Of a stretch of 64,000 nucleotides of DNA, positions 23,591-34,877 are shown piece by piece. The DNA lies in assembly GCF_000471905.2 (NCBI RefSeq), contig NW_006500000.1, positions 319,855-383,854 on the forward strand, in the 5' to 3' direction. The DNA is from Amborella trichopoda. Taxonomy: Eukaryota > Streptophyta > Magnoliopsida > Amborellales > Amborellaceae. Within the stretch, counting starts at the first letter, position 1. Each line of letters begins with the position of its first letter. The notes below the pieces were generated by a model, which ran no database searches, was not told the DNA's origin, and worked only from the letters and a program-made list of their open reading frames with translations. A program made the translations under genes and the position numbers.

Positions 23591-23759
23591 GGGCTCGTTT
23601 GGTTTATGCATAACAGTTTGCAAATGTAAAACAATTTTCAAATCTAAACAGTTCCTGTGCAATAGTTTTTCAATCATGTTTGTTTTTCATGTTTCGTTCA
23701 ACAATATTAAAATTCCTTTGTACCCAGTTATTTAATATTTAGTAACTCATTGGTAAACT

Positions 23760-24830
23760 ATCCCAATCTATCTTTCTCTCTAAATACCCATTTTCTCTTT
23801 CTAAAAACCCAATATTTCTGTATCTCTTTAGAAACTCAATCTCTCTTTCTCTCTCTAAAACCTAATGGCTCTTTCTATCTAGAAACACAATCTCTCTTTC
23901 TCTCTCTAAAACCTAATCACTCTTTTTATCTAGAAACTCAATCTCTATTTCTCACTCTAAAACCCTATTTTCCCCCTAGAAACCTACTCTCTCTTTCTCT
24001 CGCTAAAAACCAATTTTCCCACTCAAAAAACCCAATCTCTCTTTCTCTCTCTAAAAACCCATTCTCTCTCTATATGTAGAAACTAAATCTCTCTTTCTCT
24101 CTCAAAAAGCCCAATCTCTTTTTTCTCTCTAAAAACTCATTCGCTTTCTAAAAACCCATTTTTCTCTATAGAAACCCAATCTCTCATTCCCTCTCTAAAA
24201 CCTATTTTCTCTCTCTAAAAACTTAATCTCTCTTTTTGAAAATCCAATCTCTCTATCTAGAAACTCAGTTTTTTTTTCTCTCTAAAAACTCATTCTTTCT
24301 AAAAATCCAATATCTCTTTCTCTCTCTAAAACCCTTTTTCTTTCTCTAAAAATCCAATCTCTCTTTCTTTCTCTAAAAGACCCAAACTCTATTTCTCTTT
24401 CTAAAACCCGATCTCTCTTTCTCTCTAAAATCCCATTTTCTCTCTCTAGAAGCCCGATCTCTTTTCCTCTATTTAAACACCAATTTTTTCTCTCTAGAAA
24501 CCCAATCGTTCTCTCTCTAAAAACCCATTTTCTTTTTAGAAACCCAATATCTCTTTCTCTCTAAACCTCATTCCCTCTCTAGAAACCCAATCTCTCTTTC
24601 TCTTTATAAAACTCAATCTCTCTCTCTAAAAATCCGATCTCTCTCTAAAAACTCAATCTCTCTTTCTCTCTAAAACCCATTATCGCATTAGAAACCAATC
24701 TTTCTCCCTCTAAAAACCTGCCTCTCTCTAACCCAATCTCTCTTTTTCTCTCTTAAAATCGATTTTCTCTCTAGAAATCCAATATCTCTTTCTATTTAAA
24801 AACTCACTCTCTCTAAAAACCAGCTCCAGA
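23760..24830 (+). repeat. CT-rich low-complexity array inside the Harbinger-like element
   Basis: About 1.1 kb of an irregular 22-30-bp unit such as 'ctctctttctctctctaaaa' plus 'cccaat'. The frame 23750-24079 is a translation of this array (repeated LFLSLKP) and is not a gene. Confidence 0.85.
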
Positions 24831-24904
24831 ATAGAGAGAGATGGTCGATGGAAGAGAGAAATTTTTTTTTTTTTGGTTTCAGCCTTTTGCTGTAAATGGG
24901 AATA

Positions 24905-25480
24905 AAATATTTTTTTGGAAAATTATCGCTAATATACTTTAATTTTAAGAAAATCGCAAAAAAGAAAACCCAACTTCTCAAAACCTCCCCCGCACCCTTT
25001 TTCCCAATTTTTGAGATTTTTTAGACGAAAATACCATTTGCGGTAGTCTTTCTACCGTAACACATTTTGAGTGTATTACGGTAGAAAGATTACCGTAATA
25101 GTGTGAGGATACATTACGGTACTTTGAGTACCGTAATGAACATTACGGTAATTTAAATACCTTATATAGCATTACGATACTTTAATTACCGTAATACATA
25201 AATATATTATTCACGGTATTTTTAGTACCGTAATGTTTTGAAAAGCTTCAAACCGAAGCTAATATTAGTGTTGCCCCCATCCTTCCGCACTCTGCGAAAT
25301 CAAAGCCAATTAACACATTTTGTTTGCAAAATCCCAAAAATCTCTCTAATATTTTATTTTCGAATAAATACATAGCAAAATAGGAATAAATTCGAGTTTT
25401 TTTTTTTTCTTAATGTATATACCGTATACATATTACCCACCACCATGTGAGAAATTTTGCCAGAGAAAAAAATGGTTCTA
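24905..25480 (+). repeat. Left foldback arm with mini-palindrome cluster
   Basis: Inverted match to about 26210-26780. Within it, six consecutive short palindromes built on TTACGGTA/TACCGTAA lie at 25037-25061, 25075-25099, 25112-25138, 25141-25161, 25171-25195 and 25213-25235, for example attacggta…taccgtaat with 5-9-nt loops. Confidence 0.85.
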
Positions 25481-26209
25481 CAAATTCCTAAAGAAAAAAA
25501 GAGACTCTGGTCTCCTACGTAATTTTTTGTTGGGTCAACATGACCATAGTTATCCAAGCCAGTGGTTGTCTCCTACATGATTCTTTCCTAAAGAGAGAAA
25601 GTGACCTCTCATAATATGCTTTTGTAGGCCAACAAGGCCATAATTATCCAAGCCAATTGGGTTTATCTCAGAAACAGGTTTACCATCTCGCACAGGCAAG
25701 TCATGTATGAAATCATAACCATAGGCGACTTCTTATTTTTTCATGTACTTCAAAACTCAATTACATAAACCAAAATTATAGAGAAAGTGAATTATGCTAG
25801 CAGGTTAAATCTGACCATACTGAATGATGAAAATACTAAAAATCATAATGTTAATATGAACATCATCAATGACAATATGATAATTTGTTATAAAGGTGTA
25901 TCTACTTTCACATCATTCCATGGTTGTAATATGTTAGAAAAAGAACATATTCAGAGTAAACACTATCTGATTGGCTTTCGATCTGACATTTACGAGCATG
26001 TCTTGGCACTTATGCAATTCTTTATCTGTTATGTAGATAGCAAAAAGATAAGGAATGCACATTAGAAACCACATGTTGTATGCATCTCACAATATTAGAA
26101 TTTAATGGGCATAGTATGGAAAACATCATTAAAAGTGTACAAAAAGAAAAGAACGGGTAACTAGATAGGTCTTTGTAGAACAAAGTCTCTTTCTCTCTCT
26201 AGGAATTTA

Positions 26210-26780
26210 TAGAACTATTTTTTTCTCTGTAAAATACCCACATGGTGATGGGTAATTTGTATACAGTATATACATTAAGAAAAAAGAAAAATGAATTTGT
26301 TCTAATTTTGCTCTGTATTTATTCGAAAATGAAATATTAAAGACAAATTTTTGGGATTTTGCAAAAAAAATGTATCCCTTGGTTTTTTATTTCGCAGAGT
26401 GCGGGAGGAGAGGGGTAGCACTAATATTAGCTTAGGTTTGAAGCTTTTCAAAGCATTACGGTATTAAGAATGTCGTGAAGAATATGTTTATGTATTATGG
26501 TAATTAAAGTACCGTAATGTTCTTTACGATAATTAAATTACCATAATGTTCATTACGATACTCAAAGTACCGTAATGTATCTTCACACTATTACGGTAGT
26601 CTTTCTACCGTAATATATTCAAAATGTATTACGGAAGAAAGAATACCGTAAATGGTATTTTCGTTCAAAAAATCTCAAAAATTGAAAAAAACAGTTTGGG
26701 CGAGGTTTTGGGAAGTTGGGTTTTTTTACAATTATCTTAAAATTAAAATATATTAATGATAATTTCCCTTTTTTTTTTTT
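26210..26780 (-). repeat. Right foldback arm with mini-palindrome cluster
   Basis: Reverse complement of the left arm: shared blocks include 'cgcagagtgcggga', 'ctaatattagctt', 'aagcttttcaaa' and 'gttttgggaagttgggtt'. The palindrome cluster recurs at about 26453-26650. Confidence 0.85.
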
Positions 26781-26999
26781 ATCCGCAAAGCGAGTAATGG
26801 ATTCCCGGGAATTTCCTTCCCACCTTGTGGGGGCTGGATTTCTTTTCACACCATTTGCTCCTTGTGATAGTAAAACCTTTTCCTATGGGACAATTTTTCA
26901 TCGGCTTTACCCACGAACCAAACGCATGTAACTGTATGTTTTATATGACAATTGTTTCATGATGTAAGTTTTCATTGGAACTAAACGAGCCCTAAGTGA

Positions 27000-27460
27000 T
27001 TTGACAGCAGCAGTGCCATGGAGCAAAATGTATGTTATTAAAAAAATAACAGACATTTTAGGGAAAACCACTGCTACATAACGCTGTTGTCAACACTATA
27101 GCACAATTGAGTCATTTAGATAAAAATGGTGAAATGAGGAACACTAAAGTTACATCTAAATAACAGCCGTTTGTGTGCCTCTTATTTGCAAACTATTGCA
27201 TTATAAGCAGCAATATAACTGGGTAATATTTAAAATCCACGACTCAGTTACTTATATGTTCTTTTTTTCCTCGTTTGCCTTTTCCCCTAAAATTTTCGTT
27301 TTATAGCCCATTTTTTACCCTTATATAACGGTCTGACGTTGGCCTGGTGACCGTTGTTCAGTTTACTTACCTTTGGTGAGGAGGTCTCAGGGAAAACAAG
27401 CACCGTGATGCCCCATTTCCATTAGTGTAGAAGGCTTAAAACTAAAGTCAGTATAGGAAA
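27000..27460. other. Short intergenic stretch
   Basis: No gene or element edge recognised between the Harbinger-like element and repeat copy B. Confidence 0.4.
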
Positions 27461-27461
27461 G

Positions 27462-27981
27462 CACTAAATGGGGATGGAACCCGGCGCATGGCCGAGTAAC
27501 CCGGATCGGGTCTGAGAAACCAGGCCCTAACCAGGTGGCCAAAAAGTGTTTAAAAAATATAAAAATATAAAAAATCAAAAAATGTTTAATAAAAATTAAA
27601 TAAAAAACATCTAAATGAGGTTAAAAAATAGTGAGAAAATGGATTTCGAAAAATCAATTTGTAACCGAGAGATAAAAATAAGGATTTGTGGCCAAAACAG
27701 TTTTCAATATTTGCCAAAACTATAGAAAATATAAAAACAAATATTACAAATACATTTTTTATTTTTGGTTTTTAATAATTTCTTTAAAATTTTGTTTAAG
27801 ATCCCGAGCTTGACCACCGAACTCGGGATGCTACCGAGCTACCCAGCCAGGTAGGACCCAAAAACCTGCTGGATTAAACGAAACTCTGGCGGGTGGTAGA
27901 TTGAAAGCCCGAGTGGTGGTAGATTGAAAGCCCGAGTAGAAGGCTTACTGGGGCAGGTCAAGTAGGGGGTCCAACCCCTGG
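27462..27981 (+). repeat. Dispersed TIR-type repeat, copy B (pair with 19752-20178)
   Basis: Same family as copy A in opposite orientation. Its right end holds a direct duplication 'gtggtagattgaaagcccga' (27894 and 27917 region). It sits directly next to the copia element at 27990. Confidence 0.65.
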
Positions 27982-27989
27982 CAGTTAGT

Positions 27990-29052
27990 GTTAATTTTTA
28001 TTTAAAAATTTTTAGAGTTTCAAAATCATTTGTGATGTTAATATTGGTGATGGTCCATCATGCTTTTTTAATATATATGGACTACCACTTTTTTCTCTCA
28101 CCTTTTTGCTTGGTAATGATGAACTCACCTCCTTGCCCTCATGTGGGACAAGTGTCCCTGTCCATGTACGTCCCATTACCCATTATCGATCTCTCTATAT
28201 ATCTCTCTCTCTAGTTGCCACGTCTCTACCGTTCCTACATTATATTATTTCTCTACTATATAAACCTTGGGCAAGAAAGAGAAAACATTTAGAGATGTTT
28301 GAATTTGGGAGAGGGAAGGGAGTAAAGTCAATAGAATTGTCAGCAACATTTTCAAGACGGTTTTGAGGTATTTTTTAAAAAAAACGAAATCATAAAATTT
28401 TTTCTTGATGTTTTTTTTCCCTTTAACTAAGATCAGCTTAGTTGGTTTGTTTTTAGAGAGTTTTTTGAGCATGCAACTCAGAAACTCTGATTATTTTTTA
28501 TCTAGCTGTATCTTGAGGGTGTGCTCACCAAATATCTTATTGTATCTCAGTTTTGTACCGAGATCTCAGTTTTGTACCGAGTAAAGGGTGATCAATGCTT
28601 CAGAGAAAACGAGCTCATCTCGTGCCTCTAGATCCTGATCTTTGTTTCCACTTTGTATAACTTTCGTCTCCAAATTCTGATTCCTACGGGAGTCCGACTG
28701 GTACTAGAAGTGTTTCATTTTTCTAGATATGACCTCCAAATCTAGATTCCGACTCCTATGGGAGTCCGACTAGTACTAGGAGGGTTCTAGTACAATTCAA
28801 CCTTCATCACGGTCTAGGGGAGGTGCTGCCAAATTTTTCCCAAGATAAGAGTTAGTGCAAGGCTTATCGAGTGTAAGTTCCACTTATGAGGTGGCAGTCA
28901 GATTTATTAAGTGAAATTTCAAGCCATCGATCATGAGTTTAAGCTATCGACCATGAGTACAAGCCATTGGTTGTGAGTTTAAGCTATCAACCGTGAGTTC
29001 AAGCCATCAGCCGTGAGTTCAAGCTATCGAGTGTATGTTCAAGCTATTGACA
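27990..29052 (+). repeat. 5' LTR of the copia element at 27990-34536
   Basis: 1063 bp, matching 33450-34536. A TATA-like ACTATATAAACC lies near 28255-28266. The 3' third holds a run of ~20-bp repeats, 'gagttcaagc(c/t)at(c/t)g'. Confidence 0.9.
28896..29050 (+). repeat. ~20-bp tandem repeats in the 5' LTR
   Basis: Six to seven imperfect units of the form 'gagttcaagctatcgaccgt', alternating 'ccat' and 'ctat'. The 3' LTR has a longer version (34345-34530). Confidence 0.8.
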
Positions 29053-29141
29053 ATCTGTAAGGTTTTCTAAAAAGTTTTCTACTGTGCTTCAGCCATCACC
29101 AATACCCCAAAGCTAACAATTTCGAAGTGTTGATCCAACGT

Positions 29142-29996
29142 AATGGCTGCTGCAAGCTCACTTAAAGCTATGACCTAGGATTTTGTCAGATTAGATTGTT
29201 TTGATGGACTTAATTTCTGACAATGGCAGTCGAAAGTACTATTCTTACTTAAGACTTTAAAAGTGGAATATGTGCTAAGAGAACCATGTCCTATTGCTCG
29301 AAGTACCTCCTTGATACCTACTAGTGATCACACTTTTGCAGATCGGATTACGGAGAAATTGCAGCTTGGGACGAAAATGATTATATTTGCAAATGGCATG
29401 TCTTGAATGCTCTGAGTGATATGTTGTTTGATCTATAGTCAAGAATGCCAACTGCAAAGGAACTATGCGCAGTTCTAAAAATTAAATATAGGAAAGAAGA
29501 TTCTAGCAAAAAGAAGTATCTCCTTAGTAGATACTTAAACTTTAAAATTACACAAGAAAACCCGATCTTGGCTCAAATTCATGATTTTCATATCGTAACA
29601 AATGAACTTGCATCGAATGGTATTAAACTTGATGTTACATTCCATGTCAGGCCAATAATTGACAAATTGCCTTCGTCATGGACAGATTACATAAATACAT
29701 TGATGCATAAGTCTGAAGACTTTAGCCTCAAACAGTTATTGACCCATATGAGAATTGAAGAAGAGACCAGACTCCGAGATGTCAAAGAATACAAATCTCA
29801 TATGGTCGCCAGAGCTCACACAGATGAAGGTCCAAGATAAAAGAAATCAAGAACTCAAAAAGGAATCAAGATGAAATGAAAGAAAGAAGCAAGGAAAGGC
29901 ACCAAATATGTAAACCCAAAAACAACCTGGGATAAAGGAACGAAATCTTAAGTATGCTTCTTCTGTGGCAAAACTGTCCATGTACAGAAATTCTGC
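29142..29996 (+). pseudogene. Copia gag with zinc knuckle (broken)
   Basis: A start codon at 29142 gives MAAASSLKAM, followed by in-frame stops. The best-kept part is 29445-29840, with TAKELCAVLKIKYRKEDSSK, FHVRPIIDKLPSSWTDY and LTHMRIEEETRLRD, typical of the Retrotran_gag_2 (UBN2) domain. A complete zinc knuckle, CFFCGKTVHVQKFC, lies at 29955-29996 with a stop shortly after. Confidence 0.85.
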
Positions 29997-30084
29997 ATAA
30001 TTAGAAAGAAGCTGCAAGCTCAAGCTAATGTAACCGAAGAAAAATTTGTTACCATGATCTCTGAAGTCAATGCAATAGGGGGCA

Positions 30085-31355
30085 CTGCAGACTGGTGGGT
30101 GGACTTGTGTGCCACCAGACAAGTCTATAATAACAAGAACATGTTTAGGACTTACGAAATGGTGGAAGGGTGGGAGAGGAGACATTGTCTTATATATGGG
30201 TAATTCTTCTTCCTCTAAGATTGTTGACAAAGGGATTATTGAACTAAAATTCACGTCCAGTAAAGTCTTTATCCTTTTGGATGTGTGTCCATGTCCCTGA
30301 AATCCGGAGAAACCTGGTATCTGCATATTTTTTGAACAAGAGGGATTTCAAACTTGTCTTTGAGTTCGACAAGTTCATCTTGTCGAAGAATGATGGCTTT
30401 GTAGGAATGGGCTATGCCTCAGAAACCATATTCAAGCTCAACCTTCATAATGAAATAGGTACATCTTCTTCTGTGTATATGCTTGATTCTTTTTCCTTAT
30501 GGCCTGGTAGATTAGGACATGTTAACTATCATGCATTAAGGAAAATGAGTAGTGTAGACCTAATTCTTAAGTGTGCGACTTTAGAGAATGCTCTGTGTGG
30601 AGTCTATGTACGGTCTAAGATCACAAGAAAACCCGTTTCCTAAGGCGAAAAGAAGTTCCAAATTACTAGAATTAATTCATAGTGATATCTCTGTTCGGAG
30701 AGGTATACAAACTCGTGGTGGGCAGAAATATTTTGTCACTTTTATAGATGATTTCTCAAGATACACCTATGTTTATTTTATAAGAAACAAAGATGAAGTA
30801 TATGGGAAATTCAAGGTTTACATGACAGAAGTTGAGAACCAACTAAATTCTAAAATTAAGGTTCTTAGAAGTGATAGAGGTGGTGAATATTGTTCTGCTG
30901 ATTTCACTAACTATTGTGAAGAAAATATAATTATTCACCAAGTTACTGCTCCATACGCACCACAACAGAAATACTTAGTTGAAAGGAAAAATCGCACTCT
31001 TATGGATATGGTCAATGCCATGCTCATCAATTCAAACCTTCCTGCTAATATTTGGGGAGAAGCCCTTATGTCTGCTGGTTTCATTTTAAACCATATACCA
31101 TATTCAAATTCTAGTGCTTCACCATATGACAATAGAAAAGGTAGGAAACCTCATCAAGATTTTCTCAAGGTTTGGAGATGTGCAGCCTTGGTAAGGCTCC
31201 CTAACCTTAAGAGGTCCAAACTTGGACCTAGATCGATAAAGTGTGTTTTTGTGGGCTATGTTGATCATAGCAAAGCCTATAGATTTCTGGACCTGGAGTC
31301 TAATATTATCGTAGGGTCCAAGGATGCAGAATGTTTTAACACACATCATTGGTGA
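30085..31355 (+). pseudogene. Copia protease and integrase (broken)
   Basis: The protease start reads WWVDLCATRQVYNN, where the family has D-S/T-G-A, so the catalytic motif is damaged. The GAG-pre-integrase zinc-binding region (about 30281-30640) has SLWPGRLGHVNYHALRKM. The integrase core (30588-31355) keeps all three acidic residues in context: IHSDIS, VLRSDRGGEY and LVERKNRT, then FVGYVDHSKAYRFLDL of the C-terminal region. The usual PQQNG is PQQKY. Frame changes separate the parts. Confidence 0.85.
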
Positions 31356-31549
31356 GCGGGATAATGAATATGAAGCTCGACATTGTAAACATAAAATTGG
31401 TGAACACGAAAACCTTGAGAACTGAGAACCCAGGAGAAGTAAGAGAATCAGGAAACCAACTGACTTTGGTCCTGACTTCCAAATGTATATTTTGGAAGAA
31501 AATCCTAAACTTTTAAAGAAGCCGTGCCCTCACGTGACACTCCTTTTTG

Positions 31550-32520
31550 AAGGGAGGCAGTCAACAATGAAATGACATCAATACTGGAGAATGATACTTG
31601 GATATTGGCTGATTTACCTCCTGGTGTTAAGCCATTAGGATGCAAATGGATTTTAAAAAAATAAATAAAGAAGGATGGTACCATTGAAAAATATAAAGCA
31701 AGACTAGTTGCGAAATGATTTAAACAAAATGAAGGTATTGATTTCTTTGATACCTATGAATCAGTTGCTCGTATAGCTACTATTCGAGTTCTCATAACGT
31801 TGGCCTCAATACACCATCTAGAGATTCATCACATGGATGTCAAAATAACTTTTCTCCATGGTTAATTGGATGAAGAAATTTATGTTGAGCAACCACAAGG
31901 ATTTGTCCTTAAGGGACAAGAGTACAAAGTTGTGAACTTGTAAAATCCATATATGGTTTGAAGCAAGCACTCATGCAATGGCATGAAAAATTAAATCGTA
32001 TTATTATTCACATGGATTTCAGATCAGTGATTTTGATACGTGTTTTTGCTAGAGTTTGTGACAGTGCAGTAGTTGTAGTTTGCCTATATGTAGATAATAT
32101 GTCAATGGTGGCAGCAATACTGCATGCATTAAGGCCACAAAGAAGTTATTGTCTTTTAAATTCCAAGCCAGTTTCAACCCCTTGTGATGCTCACATTAAA
32201 CTCAGAATGAACCGTGAAGGTCTTGTTTCCTAATTGGACTATGTCAGAGTCATTGAATGTATAATGTATACAATGTCATGCACTATACCAAATATAGCCT
32301 TTGATGTGGGTAAATTGAGTAGAAATACTTGTACCCATGTTAAGAGCATTGGATGCAGTCTTTAGGGTCTTAAGATATTTGAAAGGAACCATAAACCATG
32401 ACCTACATAACGCGAGTGTTTTAATGTTTTATAAGTACAGTGATGTTTTCAGCATTCTTATGAATCTATATCTTTCTTATGCATCTCCCCTTGTGGTAGG
32501 GGTTTGTTTTTGGGATTCCA
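31550..32520 (+). pseudogene. Copia reverse transcriptase and RNase H (broken)
   Basis: Blocks in several frames: LADLPPGVKPLGCKWILKK (about 31608-31662), KYKARLVAK (about 31692), HHMDVKITFLHG (about 31830-31862) and VCLYVDNM (32078-32101). The YVDD active-site aspartate is replaced by Asn (32087-32098). The region 31958-32233 looks joined to later sequence (SKPVSTPCDAHIKL), which implies an internal deletion. RVLRYLKGT is at about 32368-32394. RNase H is only partly present. Confidence 0.8.
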
Positions 32521-32529
32521 AGAGGTAGA

Positions 32530-33449
32530 TTTGAATCTCCAAATGATTGGAAAAAATTGCCTTGGATTCCATTGTGTGTAGGCTAAGTGGCCAAGGAACT
32601 TGTTGGTAGACACACCACATGTTCAAGTCCCAGGCTTGCAGTCTCATACTGTGTGATTGTGACGTTTTGTAGACCAAGCGAATGGTTAGGGATTTACTTT
32701 GAGAAATCCAGTTATGTTCGCTTGAGGCAAAGCCAGTTGAGACTTATGCTTGAAATGGAGTCATAGTTTTACTCTATATTAGCGATACCTAGCACTTGGT
32801 AGAATTTTGAGAAAAACCTTGCAAGGCACCAAGTCTGGAAGAAAGGTAGAGGGATGAGATTGAGCCCAAATAAATTTTTTCCACAGGGCAATGGTAACCC
32901 TACCTAGGATAAGGAGATCCCAAGTCTAATGTTCAAGCGAAAAACAAGTCGCTTGTATGATGTTTGATGGTTGAGGGTACCACAAAATTTGTATAATTAT
33001 AGAAATTTATAAATGTCTACCCCATCCCTAGCTGTGTGGTACATTTATTGCAATGAATCAAGAGGTTGAGCTTTGCTCTTAACGATTCTATTTGCCTAGA
33101 TGATGAAAGGCTTAGGCTGAGATGTTGCAATGCAAAACATCTTCCATGGACACACCTATATGAGTGTGGAAGTGGATGCCGCTTCCTATGGGAACTGGGC
33201 ATTTCCAAAAGCGCTCATGAAAACCAAGTAGAGTGTAGGGCCTTTAATGCGCAAGCCTTTTAGAAAATCACAGCTTTTGAAAGGAAATATATGGTATATG
33301 GGAGGCTTATCTTTTATGGACATAATTCAAGTGATCTGTATAACACAATGTAGAGGTTCAAGTTGAATGACACCTTCACTTATGTATTTTGTTTCCTAAT
33401 CTTACTTCTTTTCTTCCTGTCCGGTAGGTTTTTGAAACTAATGAGGAAT
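32530..33449 (+). other. Copia 3' untranslated or inserted sequence
   Basis: About 900 bp between the last pol remnant and the 3' LTR. No domain recognised in either strand; reading frames at 33017-33263 are short and overlapping. It could be a 3' extension of the element or a small insertion. Confidence 0.4.
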
Positions 33450-34536
33450 TGTTAATTTTTATTTAAAAATTTTTAGAGTTTCAAAATCCTTTTTAATGTT
33501 AATATTGATGATGGTCCATCATGCTCTTTTGGTGTGCATGTACTACCACTTTTTCCTCCCACCTTTTTATTATGTCTTAATTGTTTTTTAATTGTTGCTT
33601 GGTAATGATGACCTCACCTCCTTGCCCTCATGGGGGACAAGTGTCCATGCACTTGGTATTACACATTCTTTCTCTCTCTCTCTCTCTTTAGTTGCCACTT
33701 CTCTACCCTCCCTATATCATATTATTTCTCTACTATATAAGCCTTGGGCAAGAGAAAAGCATATGACAATGTATAAATTTAGAAGAGTGAGAGGAGTGAA
33801 GTCAATGGAAATTTCCAACAACATTTTGAAGAGGGATTTGAGGTATTTTCTTGAACTTATAGAATTTCTTCTTGATATTCCTTTTTCCTTTAAGTAAGAT
33901 CAAATTAGTTGGATTTTTAGAGATTTTCTGAGCATACAACTCGGAAACTCTGATTGTTTATGATCTAGCTATATCTTGGGGGTGTTTCCACCAGATACCT
34001 TATTGCATCGCGGTTTTGTACCGAGTAGGGGGTGATCAATACTAAGAAAAAAGCAAGCTCCTCTCGTACTTCCAAATCCTGATCTTTGTTGCCACCTTGT
34101 ATAACCTTCGAATCCCAATTCCGACTCCTATGGGAGTTTAACTGGTACTAAGAGTGTTTTATTTTTCCAAATATAACCTTCGAATCCAGATTCCGACTCC
34201 TACGAGAGTCTGAGTAGTACTAGGAGCATTTTAGTACAATCCAAGCTTTATCACGATCTAGGGAGGTACTGCCGAATATTTCACAAGATGATTGTTAGTG
34301 CAAGGCTTATCAAGCGTGAGTTCCACTTATGAGGCGGCAGTCAGATTTATTGAGCATAAGTTCAATCCATCAGTCATTAGTTCAAGCTATTGACCGTGAG
34401 TTCAAGCCATCGGTCGTGAGTTCAAGCTATCAACTGTGAGTTCAAGCCATTAGTCATGAGTTCAAGCTATCGATCGTGAGTTCAAGCCAACGGTCGTGAG
34501 TTCAAGCGATCGAGCATGTGTTCAAGCTATTGAACA
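33450..34536 (+). repeat. 3' LTR of the copia element at 27990-34536
   Basis: Matches the 5' LTR, with TATA-like ACTATATAAGCC near 33733 and an expanded set of ~20-bp repeats at 34345-34530. Confidence 0.9.
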
Positions 34537-34877
34537 GCTAAAACTAGCTTGCCTAGTGGGCGACTCCGGGTAAACAGGCCGGATGACGACCGCTTTTTCT
34601 TATACGACCGCTTTACTAGTGATGCCCCAGCTGAATTTCCAAAAGCTATCTCCATCAAAATGGTAAAAGGATTCACCCTGGATCATAAAGGCTTGAGCAA
34701 ATCCCTACTTGCCTTGTAGTGGAATGTTTGAAGCACAATTTTCATTAGTCCATATAAATAGAATCCAACACGGTCCCCAATATTCAAAGTAGTTAGTGTC
34801 GAGGACACATTTCATACTCCACATGGTTTTGAGCGATAGAGAACAGAGAATTGAAATAATGGAAATCTACTATAATA
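34537..34877. other. Short intergenic stretch
   Basis: Nothing recognised between the copia and the second Harbinger-like element. Confidence 0.4.

Larger units (their letters stand above)
23591..26992. mobile_element. PIF/Harbinger-like non-autonomous foldback element (3.4 kb)
   Basis: Termini GGGCTCGTTTGGTT (23591-23604) and, on the other strand, GGGCTCGTTTAGTT (from 26992), 13 of 14 identical, each flanked by TAA (23588-23590 and 26993-26995), the PIF/Harbinger target site. No transposase or Myb-like ORF. From left: terminal region, ~1.1-kb CT-rich array (23760-24830), left foldback arm (about 24905-25480), unique centre (about 25485-26205), right arm (about 26210-26780) and right terminal region. 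Central short frames (for example 25787-26065) match nothing known. Confidence 0.8.
27990..34536 (+). mobile_element. Ty1/copia LTR retrotransposon with both LTRs, inactive
   Basis: LTRs 27990-29052 and 33450-34536 both begin TGTTAATTTTTATTTAAAAA and end TTGACA/TTGAACA. Gag starts at about 29142, then protease, integrase, RT and RNase H pieces follow in copia order up to about 32520. Many stops and frameshifts, and a changed RT active site. No clear tRNA primer site after the 5' LTR. The flanking pentamers gttag and gctaa differ at two positions, so a target duplication is not certain. The LTRs differ by many substitutions and indels, so the insertion is old. Confidence 0.9.

Noticed and set aside
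23750-24079. 109-aa leucine/serine-rich protein
   Set aside because: Translation of the CT-rich array; repeats of the same short peptide, no gene features.
28896-29050. CRISPR-like repeats
   Set aside because: Imperfect 20-bp units without spacers, inside a plant LTR, and repeated in the other LTR.
30935-31349. Minus-strand frames over the second copia element
   Set aside because: Shadows of the integrase reading frame.
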